A stretch of 64,000 nucleotides of DNA from Plutella xylostella (lineage: Eukaryota > Arthropoda > Insecta > Lepidoptera > Plutellidae). The notes below the pieces were generated by a model. That model was not told where the DNA came from and ran no database searches. It saw only the letters and a program-made list of their open reading frames with translations. Within the stretch, counting starts at the first letter, position 1; each line of letters opens with the position of its first letter. The stretch lies in contig NC_064004.1 of the NCBI RefSeq assembly GCF_932276165.1, positions 3,172,001 to 3,236,000 on the forward strand, read 5' to 3'. The position numbers and the translations under genes were made by a program. Positions 27,001 through 39,381 of this stretch are shown here, in pieces.

Positions 27001-30000
27001 AGTAGGTATATCAGCATACCTAGCACGGATCACGCGTTGTATGGCTCGTCTCGCGCCCCGTGCTAGTGCTGCTGGCGCGCGGAGCTGGACTGCTGGGACG
27101 GGGACGACGGGAGCCCCGTCATCTACCACGGACACACCTTCACCACCAAGATACCCTTCCGGAGGGTCGTCGAGACTATTGCGAGGTAGCTTTTTAGGCT
27201 AGTAGCACGGGGCGCATTTAAGACGTGACAAAAGTTTTGCATCGCACTCACTCACATCTCACTCACAACTCGGAGCCTCATGTAAGCATTAAATGCGCCA
27301 TGTGCTAGCCCTGCAGGTTGATGTTGATCATCAGTATGGGACAACTTTTATATTTTACGCGTTTTTAAAGTTTATGTTAACAGAACTATTTAGTAGAACT
27401 GTAAGTAACTATTTAGTGCTGGGCATCGGCACTATAAAAACTAAAGTATGTCTTCGGAAAGGGGTACACTACATAATTCCGAATTACTTTTTTACGAATA
27501 TGAAAATAACGATTTTTAAAATTTCGAATTTCATACTTCCGAATAATTCACAATCCCGAATTTTAAGTTTCCGAATAATGAAAATCACGAATAGTTTATA
27601 AACGAAATTTCAAACAACATATTTATTAAAATGACGAAAGTAAATTTTCCGAATATTATTATTTCGATGTTTCAAAAGTACGATTTTTTATTTTATCGAA
27701 TTGTTAAAATTACGAATCCCGAAGTTTTAATATTCCGAAAATATAAATTCCCAAATGTTTCTTAGTTAATAAGAAATGGTTATATGTGGGATTGGTGGTC
27801 AAGAACAAACACTTTTGGATACAGTTTAAGTACCGAAGCTTTATTTTAAACTCTTTTTAAAATATTATTAAATAGCAACGCGCCTAATCAGTCTTCCATC
27901 TTTTTTTCGTCTCCTTCATTCTGTCTCGCTCTTCCGGTCCTTTCACTCACTCACCTTACGTTCCTTTCTACTCAGTCGTAACGTTCCATTCTCACATCCC
28001 ACACTCGGCCATCCTGAAGCAAAGGCTGCCCTCAGCCTTTCATACCTTAACAGTCATATACCGTTACAGAAAACAGTCTTATAAATTTATAGAACACAGT
28101 CTTATACAGTAATAGAAAACAGTCTTTTACAATAACAAAAACAATGATACCTTTAAACATAACATGTTAAACCATATTTTACTCTTAGTAAAATAAAACA
28201 AAATTAACTTCGTGTAATATAAGTCACACTTGAACATAAAAGTTACAACAAAACAGTTACTTGAACATACCTTGAACTTGTAAACCTTAAAGTTACACAT
28301 CCTATTCTTATTCTAATAATACTATCCTATCATACATCAACTCAACTTATACTTTACTTGCATACTTAAATCTTTACTTCTTTCATTCATCTCTGTAAAA
28401 CAACCTTACTCACCTAGACCTTCCTCCGAGTCATTAGTAGGCCATGGTTTCATGTAGTCACTACTACTACTAGTATTTATTGGACCCTCTTTTGATAAAT
28501 CTATCTTTTCCACATTGTAACGGTCGTTTCGTTTCACTTTTGTTACTCGATATGGTCCTAGATACTTCGGCTTGAGCTTCATACTGGTACCAAATTGTGT
28601 CCTCTTTATGGCCACAATGTCACCCTCCTTATATTTATTACTTTCTTTCCTTTTCTTATTATACTGTTGTTGGTTTTCTTGTTGAACCTTTAATATTTGC
28701 TGTTTCGCTTGCTGCCGGAGGTCTTCTCTTTCTTGGTTAAAATTTTCTCTTTCTTCTTGCAATATTAAGTCGTATATTTCTATATCTTCTTTGCATCTCA
28801 TCTTTGTGCCAACAAGCAATTCATATGGGCTGGTATTGATACTTCTTTGGAATGTGCTGTTCAGAGCCATCTGTACACGGCTTACATGCTTATACCATAG
28901 TCCTGGCTCTGCGATAGACATCTTTGTAAGAACAGCTATCAGAGTTCTGTGAACTCTCTCAACTTGTCCATTCGCCCGTGGAACTCCAGTGGTTATCAAC
29001 ACATGCTGTATCTCTTCTCTTTCACAGTATTCTTTGAAGTCATGACTGGTGAAGCAGGATCCTCTGTCTGTAATATAACGACGTGGATTTCCAAATGTCT
29101 GCTGCAGAATGAGTAGCTTATCAATCGTCTCAGCACTTGTTGTTCCTTTGGTTGGAAATAGCCATACAAACTTGGTGAAACCGTCTATGACAGTTAATAT
29201 GTAGTTATACTTCTTCTTAGTCTCCAGGAATGGTCCAATATGGTCACAGTGCAGAGTGTCCAATGGTAGACCGCCTTTTTCAATGCTGTTCAGAAATCCT
29301 TCCTGTTTACCTTCCTTCTTTGTTGCTAAAAGGCAGGGAATACAACCCACAATGAAATCCTCAATCTTCTTGTTAACATTCTTCATGTAATAGTCTTTAT
29401 TTAGCAACTCTAGCATTTTCCTCTTCCCAAAATGTCCTCGCTCATGTATTTTCTTAATGATGTCATGCTCCATACTTCTGGGTATTACTAAACATTTATC
29501 TTCTCCTTTATACAGCATACCATTATCTAACATGTAGTCCTCGTATGGTTTTTCTTTCAGAATGTTCATGATTGCATTCAGTCCGTCGTCTTGTTGCTGT
29601 GCTTGTCTTATCTGTTCGCTGACATTTGTCACACATGCTATGCGGCTCAATGCATCTGTGTGCCTCATCTTGCTGCCTGGTCGGTGCTCAATCCCATAAT
29701 CATATTCATCCAATAGCAAGACCCATCTTGCCACTCTGGTTGTCAAATCCTTCTTCTTTAAGGTTAGTTCGAACGCCTGACAATCTGTAACAATCTTAAA
29801 GTGTGATCCATATAAGTAGTGCCTGAACTTCTTTACTCCTTCTACTATGGCTAGAGCCTCCAACTCGTAGCTTGAGTATTTCTTCTCTGCGTCATTCGTC
29901 TTTTTGCTCATATAGTGAACTGGGTGAAGTCCATCGTCATATCTTTGCAGAAGAATTGCTGAGTATGCAATACAGGAAGCGTCTGTGTGCAGTTCTATTG

Positions 30001-33000
30001 GTAATGTTGGGTTAAATATCTTTAGAACTGGTTGGCTACTCAGTTTTCCCTTCAGCACGTTGAATGCCACTCTCTGCTCTTCACCAAATTCAAATTCTTT
30101 GTCCTTCTTTAACAACTCTGTTAGCGGCATGGCAATCTGAGCATAGTTCTCTATGTACTTGCGGAAATACGACGTCAGTCCCACAAAGCTATGCAACTGC
30201 TTTACGGTTCGAGGTTCTGGATACTTCATAACAGCATCAGTCTTGTCAGGTGAAGGCCGCACTTCTCCATTTCCAATCACATGACCGAGATACTCCACTT
30301 CACGGCATAACAGCTTTGCCTTCTTCCAGTTGATTTGGAGTCCATACTCCTCGGCTACAGCTAGTACTTCTTTAAGTCTTTCGATACCCTCTTTCTCATC
30401 AGCAGCTGGAATTAACAAGTCGTCAATGAATATCACAACTTTATTCTCGGCTATCAGTTTCATGAAGATGATTGACACAAATCGCATGAAATACTTTGGG
30501 CATATTGACAATCCAAAGGGAGCACGCAAGAATTCATACTGTCCTTGATGAGTTACAAAGGCTGTGTACTTTACCGATGATGGCTCGACCTTTAAATGAA
30601 AAAATCCATCCTTTAAGTCAATCACACTGTATACTCTTGCCGGCTGCAGCTTGTCTATCAAGTCTTCTATGATCGGTAGCGGATACTCGTCTCTAACAAT
30701 CTTCCTGTTAATCAGCCTGTAGTCAACACATAGTCTTAAACGTCTGTCTTTCCTCTTTACCAACACTACTGGACTGGAATAGTCTGAAAAACTCACCTGA
30801 ATGATACCGTCTTGTAACCATTCTGTTACCTGTTGTTCCACTAGTTTCTGCTCGGCCAATGACAATCTCCTTGGTCGTTGAGACACTGGAATGTCATCCT
30901 TCAAAACAATTTTAAGTTGTAGTGGCACATCCTTGATTTGTTTAGGGTTATACTGGTCCACTATGTCCAACAACTCTTGTTCATACTCATGGCAGCCAAT
31001 TGTATCTATAACAGGAGAAACACACATTATTTTACCCAACCATTCTTCTCCTTTCGAACAGAAAAACACACTTCCCTCATTCATCACCAAAGTCACATCT
31101 TTCAAAAACTCTTGCCCAAGTATCACATCATACGGCATACTTTCATTCGGCATAACATGAAAAGTAACACTATAATACTGTCCATCCATAGAAACATTGA
31201 TTAAAACTTTTCCACGACTTTGAATGTTTACAAGTCCAAGTCCACACAACAATAACTTTTCGCAGGTTAATTCAGGGCTTCCTATCTTCTTGTATGCGTC
31301 TTCCGTCATGAGATTTACTTCTGCACCCGTGTCGATTAATACTTCGAACCATTCATCGTTTATTTTCAACTTTTTCGTCGGTTTGTTGTCGTTCGACTTC
31401 CATGCTTGTTTGTTTACGTCTTGAAATTGTAGTCTTTGGTCTTCATCTGTCAAATCTGTCAATGTCATGTCCGCTTCCTTCGTAAACATGGCGCGTTTCC
31501 GTATGTCCTGTGACGCCGCCAGATGTCGCTCGGGTCTCTCGCCTCCAGTGCTGCCAACTTGACCAACTTGCGCTGGAAATTGTGATTCCCGCCGCCGGAA
31601 GTTCGGTTGAGTTTGATGCCATGTTGAATGACCGCACGCCGACGAAATATGGCCGAACTCATTGCACTTGAAGCACTTCATGCCACGATTCTTATATGGA
31701 CACTCTCGCGATGCATGGTTCATTTCTCCACAGTTGAAGCATCTTATAGCAGGACTTCTCTGGGATGGCTGGACTGCTGCAGGCTGCCTCCTTGACCGCT
31801 CGCTCGTCGTCGTCTCTCTTGAAGATGCTGCCGCCGTTGCCGCCTTTTCCTTCATCTGCTCGTATAGTTTAAGTTTTTCTTTCAGGACGGGATACGTCGT
31901 AGAGCCGTACAAGATTGTTTTATTCACCTCCGCGTCCTTGATGCCTTCTATTATGTATTGTATTGATACATAATCAGGGAACTTTGCTCTCTTACCCATT
32001 TCTTTCATGACGAGCATGTACTGGTGATAGGTCTCACTGGGCTGCTTCTTACGAGCTGACATTAACTCGTGCATTTCTTTGGTGTTAATGCTGTCGGGGA
32101 ATTCCTTTTGGAGGGCCGTCTTCAGTTCCTCAAACGTCTTGAAAACTTTCTCTGTCTTCAGCCACAGTGCTGCGGTACCTGATAGTGATCTTCTGGCTAT
32201 AATAAGTTTTTGTTGCGGCGTCCAACTAAATATTTCAGAGTTGTCTTCGATGTCCTCGGCCCATTTTGTTGACGAGTAGGTGTCGTCTTCGCCGTCGAAT
32301 TTATTCAGACTCAACATCCCGTCGAGGTACGTAGCCGTCGGATCCGTGGTGGTCGTCGTCGTGGTCGTCCTTTCTCTGCCGGTCATTTTGGTTTTGTCGT
32401 CGTAAAAACACAAAATGAAAAATTTTCGTCTTCGTCTTGTTGGTTAGGGCACGTGCTTCGTCGTTGCGTCGTCCGTCGTTTTTCTGTTTTTGACCAAATC
32501 CCGGACGAGCCCCCAAAATTTGTGGGATTGGTGGTCAAGAACAAACACTTTTGGATACAGTTTAAGTACCGAAGCTTTATTTTAAACTCTTTTTAAAATA
32601 TTATTAAATAGCAACGCGCCTAATCAGTCTTCCATCTTTTTTTCGTCTCCTTCATTCTGTCTCGCTCTTCCGGTCCTTTCACTCACTCACCTTACGTTCC
32701 TTTCTACTCAGTCGTAACGTTCCATTCTCACATCCCACATATATATTATGAATAGTGGGTTAATTAACAGCATAATCCATATAAAAACAATATTTTTTAA
32801 GCTATATTATGTGAAACGCTCCGCTCCGCTTCGCTGCGCTCCGCTTTGTTTTTCGATATCTATGTGCACCTAACACGCTCCTCCTCGCTTTGCTCGTCGT
32901 CGCACCTATCTTTTGGTTCTAAAGTTTTAAAGACGATGATGTTTTTTTTTTTCAAAATCACGAATTATCATATTTCCGATCGGGTATTTGACTTTTTCGT

Positions 33001-36000
33001 GATTATAATAAATCGGTATTTTATTTTTCGTATATTAAAATAATCGTATTTTTTAACATTCGTATATTTAACAATCGTAATAACAATATTCGTGATTATA
33101 ATATTCGAAATTATAATTTTCGTGATTATTATAATTCGGTATTTAAAAAAATCGGTATTGCAATATTTCGTAAATTACATATTCGGGGTTATCAAATTCG
33201 GAAAAAAGTTTTTCGGAATATTTGGGTGTTCCCCTTCGGAAAGTTCATTTAACAACAACACTCCACCCCATAACAACCTACCTAACTACCAACATCTTCT
33301 CCATTATTTTCAGGAGTGCCTTCGTAGCGTCCCCCTACCCGCTGATCCTAAGCATCGAGAACCACTGCAGCCTGCCGCAGCAGCAGGTCATGGCCAGCAC
33401 GTTTGAGGTCAGCAGCCGGACCCAGCAGGCCTAGTATCAGACGCAAGACGCGTACGATAAGACGTGACAATTTTTTTGCGATGTCTTGAAATTTTTGCTT
33501 CGTCTTGACTTGTCTGTGCGTCTTGCGTCTCGTGCTAGGTATGCAGCCGACGCAAGTATGATAAGTGCTTAGATAACTTTTAAATGTTACAAAAGATTGA
33601 CAGACTTATTTCATCGACACAATCATCCTGAAACAGTCCAAAAAATTACTTATGCAAAATTTTATTTTCGCGAATTTCCAAAACTCGTAGAGCAAAAGTT
33701 ATTTAGGATGACCCCAACAAGGGTACCTAAATTTCTTACGGCTTAATCTTTTTGAATTTCCCTGTACCTACCTGTGGCTTTACCCAGGGTTCCAGCTGCT
33801 ATGGCGTACCTTAGCATCAAGCTGAGCTAGAACCCTTTTCAGCACCGGGAAGCAACACTTAATATGCGCTTTTTTAATAATTATTTTTGTTAAAACTTAT
33901 TTTTGTGTTAGTTTTACACCCTCTTTCCCTTAGTAATATACCCTTTTTGTAACACCCTGTATATTGTGTTATTATGTATATTGATGATACTCTACCGGCC
34001 TTGTATTCATCCAGGCAGTGTTCGGAGACAAGCTGGTGACGTCGTTCCTGTTCGAGGCCGACTACACGGACGAGCCGCGCCTGCCCAGCCCCGAGCAGCT
34101 CAAGTATAAGGTACCTACTTAAAAGCATAGTTAATTTAAATAAGATAACCCCGTCCATAGGTCCCAAGCCAAGATACGACCCGCTTCATGAAAAACTGTG
34201 TAGCCATTTACAAGGCACTGCACTCATCATCATCATAATCATCAGCCAATAATCATCCACTGCTGGACATAGGCCTCTCCCAAGGAGCGCCACAACACTC
34301 GGTCCTCGGCCTTCCTCATCCAGCCACTACCGGCTACCCGCCAAGGCCGTCGGTCCAGCGGCATGCACGCTGCGTTTGCCTTTTCGTGGTCTCCACTCGA
34401 GAACTCCGCTACCCCAACGGTTACCGGTTCTTCGGCAGATATGACCAGCCCACTGCCACTTCAGCTTGCATATTTTGACAGTTTGACAGCTATGTAATAT
34501 GATCTAATGTATGATCTTGATGATAAATGATCCTAATGATACATGGAAGTAATTATTACTTCCATGGATCCTATATTGTCGGATGTCAACAACAATCCAA
34601 CTCCTCGCCAGGTGCTGATCAAGAACAAAAAGCTGCTGCCGCTGCAGTCCAGCCCGACGGTCGGCATGACCGGCGCCAGCTCAGCGCAGGCGCACAGCGG
34701 GGCGCTGGCCACCGCCTTCAGGTAACTCCAGGGATTCTAAAAGCCAGTTTTAGTTCAGATTTTCATCAGTTTTCTCATTAGGACGCACGCGTCCGCCAGG
34801 CATGCCTCGGGTTTCTTATTAAAGGTCACACACAGCACATTTAAACGTTACATAAACGGATCCCCTTTCGCCTCGCCTCGGGACCAGCGCGAACGTAAGG
34901 TGAAAGGCGATCCGTTTATGTATGATGTGACCATTAGGTAACCAATGTTTGGTGTGTATGAACGTCATCGAGAGCACGTGCATACAGATAACGCATTGGA
35001 TCACGTTCCAGGAAACCCAAAGTATCAAATCCTTCCAGAATTTTCCACAACACAACCTGAGGGTGAAATACCGTACTTTTCATACCAATATTTCCACCCA
35101 CCTTTAAAACATTAAAATATCCTTCAACCCACAGATCAAACGGCCTGCGCACCACGAGCTCATCGCTACCGGAACAGAGCAACAGGAGTAGCTCGCTCAT
35201 GTCCAACCAATCAGCGGGCAGCTCGCTGACTGAGTACTTCTCCGATGAGGACTATGAAGAGGATGATGATGAGCTTGATGGTATGACGCAGAGATGGGTA
35301 ACGACTTGCTTTTTTTTGTTTTAAAAGTCTGTTTATTCTGGCTTAATACGTAGCACGGGGAGCAAGACACCATTAAAAAGACGTGACAAAAATCTTGCGT
35401 CAAGCTCTCACACATCTTGACCTTGAGAGCGGGCACGACACCGACGGTAAACTTTTGTCACATCTTGTTTGGCGCGTCTTGCAGCCCGTGCAAGATATAT
35501 TGGAATGGTCTTATCTAGGTGCTGTAAGAAATACAGCCATTATAACCCCTTTGACCCTGTTCAGTCAGAAAATTATGGTTGCACTTGCATAATTTACGTA
35601 ACGAAGGTCAATATACAGGTAGCCAATAATGGATCAAATAACGAGTAGGTACAGTGGTAACTCGTTATTCTATGGTTTTATTAAACGAATTGAAGGCTTG
35701 GAAAAGATTTGTGATGGTTATATTCTATTTTATTTTACCTGTTACAGAAAAAGAGCTCCACAAGATCCTAAACTCGATGGAAGAGAAGTGCGGGCGCACG
35801 TCTCTGTCACTCTACCAGAGTTTTCGCAGGGGTGACGGAGACAGCGATATAACCTTCAGCAGCATGAAACAGTCAGCTGCGAGGAAGAGGAGCAACCAGA
35901 TCGCGAGGGAGCTGAGTGACATGGTCACTTATGTACAGGTGTGTAAAGTCCTTGAGCCTATAGCAGTCCACTGCTGGGCGTTATGCCCTGATTACACCTA

Positions 36001-39000
36001 CTGAGTATTGTGGCCGAGACGACGGTATCCTCGGTCGAGTATTTCATTGGTCGAGGATTGGCCGAGGATACTGTCTCGCCACTCTACTCAGTAGGTGTTG
36101 CAAGTTGCAAGGCTATAAGGCTCTCCGAATGCACGGCATTGGATGCGATAAGTAGACAAGGTGTCAATTTGCGGTGCATGACACAAGGTTACAGGGTTAG
36201 GCTATCGATTTCGGTCATGGCAGCCATCGAATCTCTTAAGATTTTGCCGGACGCTATAGTCGTTCTGGCACTCATGCGCTCAGATAGCTACTACACGGGT
36301 CTTTATGGACGTTTTGCCATAAATACGGCGCTGTGATTGCTGAAACGCACATTAACCGAGTTTATCGACGTCGATAAAGAATCCATGTACAGCCGCTGAT
36401 GGCTATTGTACAATATAAGATAAAAAGATAAAAGATAAAAATTCATTTATTGTAAACATGGGTAAATAAAATGGTGTTACAAAAATATTAGTTCTCCATG
36501 CTTTGCACTATACAGTACGTACAACTTTTTGGATTACCTACACTATAGAATTCATGCAAATTTATATAAATTAAGTTCAAACTGAGATAACACAATAATA
36601 GCAATATAATAATTAAATAGTCATACAATAATAGTCATTCATTTAGTTATAAATAATAAATTATAAAATGTCATTTAGGTAGTCATTAATTGTATAATAA
36701 CATTTTTTTTGGAGAATACAATTCAGTTCATTTTTAAATTTAATAATGTCAAGACATCTTATATTGTAAGGCAGTTTGTTGTACAGCTTAGGGCCCATAC
36801 ACACAATACTCTTAGTTAAGAGCGTAGTGTTGTAGCGCTCAGTGAACAGCCTGTCTCTGTTGCGACCTAGTCTTAAAGTGACATCGGTCATTGTTTTAAA
36901 TAAATTTGGATTTGTTTTTACAAATAGTAGTATCTCATAAATGTACAAGCAAGGAAATGTTAAAAGACTGTTTTTGATAAAGTATGGTCGACATGAATCA
37001 GTGCTTCTTAAATTAAACATTGCTCGAATGCACTGTTTTTGAGCTTTGAATACCTTATCTTTATCTGTGGAGTTGCCCCAGAATATAACTCCATAACGTA
37101 GTATTGAAGCTGCATTACCATGATAAGCAGTTAGGAGTGTTTTTAGATTTGTAGTACGTGAAAGTTTGTGAAGGGCGTACGCAGCTTTACTCATTCTCTT
37201 ACATACATGGTCTACATGGAATTTCCAGGACAGATTGCTGTCAATCAATAGTCCAAGAAAGCGAGTGACATTAGTGGTTTCAACCACCTTTCCGTCATGG
37301 CTTACATTTATGTGATCTGGTAGTTTTCTCTGGTAAAAATGCATAAGCTTAGTTTTCTCCAGGTTTATTAAAAGATTGTTACCTGTAAGCCAGTTTATAA
37401 CTGTGCCAAGTGAGTCATTTACTTCAATTTCATAAGATTGAGGATCATTGCATTCTATGAGAAGTGTACTATCATCTGCGAATAGCACCATTGGAAATTT
37501 TGTGTGAAGGGGTAGGTCATTAATGGGTGGATTTCAACAAGTCCCAAAAAATCTTCATTTCCGTGGACTTTTTTATCTTAAGGTTTTTTATATTAGAAAA
37601 ACGCTTTTATTAAAGTTTTTATTAATGTTAGTGTTCTTACTAAATGGGTAGCAAATAAGTTAAAAACTGAACGAGATACGGATGATTAATAATTTCGTGC
37701 CACGGCGATGAAACATGCGTTCACGGCAATGAAACAAGCGTCCACGGCAATGAAACAAAGGCCCACGGCAATGAAACAAACTTCCACGGCAATGAAAGAA
37801 CTGTATACAATGGAAATGAAAGAATCAATCCACTGCATTTTTTTAAAAAGACTGTGAGGGAAACGCAAACTTAGATAGGTATGTATGGCAGAAATATTTC
37901 GATAGATATTGGAACGAAAGAAATAACGACAGTATGTATAAAAAATAAGATTATAGTATGAAATTCTCTAAATAGCATTGTGGGGTCCGTATTGCGACGT
38001 ATAAAATAAAATGTTTCATTTCACACTATTAACGTTCACAACATATAATAAACCTTACCTATAACATCTATATTTTCATAAGGTATAATATCCAATTCGT
38101 AAAATATTGTTGTTCATTTTATGTAAAATTCATAAAATATACTATAATATGACATAGTCTGTGCTGAATTACACAACACCGGCAAAACACCTAGCACCAA
38201 AATATAAAGATAGGTGCGGTTAGGTGCACATGTTGGTCAGCTAAGCGTCTCCCTACATAGCGCCAATAATAATAACGCAGTCAAAACTCCTTGCGCCAAA
38301 ACCTAAACATGTAGGTAGGCCATGTAGCCCCGCTTCACCTTTGATGAACATGTGCACTTAACCGCTCCTCCTCACTTTTCTCGTCATCGCACCTATCTTT
38401 AGATTGTGGTGCTAGAGGTTTTCATGGTGTTGTGTAATTTAACACAGATTATGTGATATGATAGAATATTTTATGAACTTTATGCTAAATCATAGTATAT
38501 TTTAATTGGTATAATAATATGAAATGTACATGTACATATCATCATCAGCCTATAATCATCCAATTCTGGACATAGGCCTCTCCCAAGGAGCGCCACAACA
38601 CTCGCTCCTCGGTCTTCTGAATCCAGCCACTACCGGCTACCAGCCTAAGCTTGCATATTTTGAGAGCTATGTTTGTAACCTTAGTCCTCTGACGTATAAA
38701 TTCTTTTCTGATACCATCCATTAGAGAAACCCCAAGCATAGCTCTCTCCATAGCACGCGTGACTTTAAATCAGTGGACCAGTCCCACCATCAGTGTCCAC
38801 GTCTCTGCACCATATGTCATAACTGGCAGGGCGCAATGGTTGAAGACTGTTGGATGCGCCTTTCAGCCTCCTTGTCGAAGTTGCTTCTACCTAGCCGAAT
38901 AGTCTAGTACCGATCTTATTTATACATAACGTTCATTATAATTATGTTGTGATTGTTATTATTAATGTAATATTATATATTTCGTTTTTATACATCGCGA

Positions 39001-39349
39001 TACGCACCCGTTTTAACGCACTGCAAAAAGAGGTAATTAGAAAGAAAGAAAGAAAGAAAATATATTTATTTAGTACTACACAAATACACCACATACACAG
39101 AAAAACAATTTACATATACGCTAATAACACAAACACAGATAGTACACAAAAAAATAAAAAATAGAAAAGAAACATACAAAAATACAAAAGAAACTAATAA
39201 AGAATACCTAGCCAGTCTGTGTTGGTGGTGCATCAGCGCAGCGCCAAAAAGGCCCCGAGCTCAGCATATGCTACACGTACATAAATGTACGTGCAGCGCT
39301 GATTTTCAGCAGGGACCCTTTACGTGACTCACGGAAACGACGTCGAGAC

Positions 39350-39381
<32 letters not shown>

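Larger units (their letters stand above)
27785..32739 (-). mobile_element. Full-length Ty3/gypsy LTR retrotransposon 1, 4.95 kb
   Basis: Matching 219-bp LTRs with short inverted ends TGTGGGAT/ATCCCACA, one intact gag-pol frame, and a 4-bp TATA duplication (27781-27784, 32740-32743). The primer-binding site is tRNA-Pro-like. It is inserted in the Mutator-like element 27462-33233, so it is younger than it. No envelope frame is seen. Confidence 0.95.
27462..33233. mobile_element. Mutator-like non-autonomous DNA element (copy 1), split by a gypsy element
   Basis: Starts GGGTACACTACATAATTCCG and ends with the inverse of GGGAACACCCAAATATTCCG. Flanked by a perfect 10-bp duplication CTTCGGAAAG (27452-27461 and 33234-33243). 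The interior, about 0.8 kb without the LTR element, is made of degenerate AT-rich units centred on CG ('ttcgtgattataa', 'acgaat'). A 9-11 bp duplication with such ends suggests the Mutator superfamily; no transposase is present. Copy 2 is at 52999-53915. Confidence 0.8.

Noticed and set aside
27785..32739. Endogenous retrovirus because of the MLV-type primer-binding site
   Set aside because: No envelope frame, and the RT/IN motifs are of Ty3/gypsy type; the shared PBS reflects tRNA-Pro.
36010..36336. 108-aa plus-strand frame in a PLCE intron
   Set aside because: It starts inside a palindromic MITE and shows no recognisable domain or splice context.
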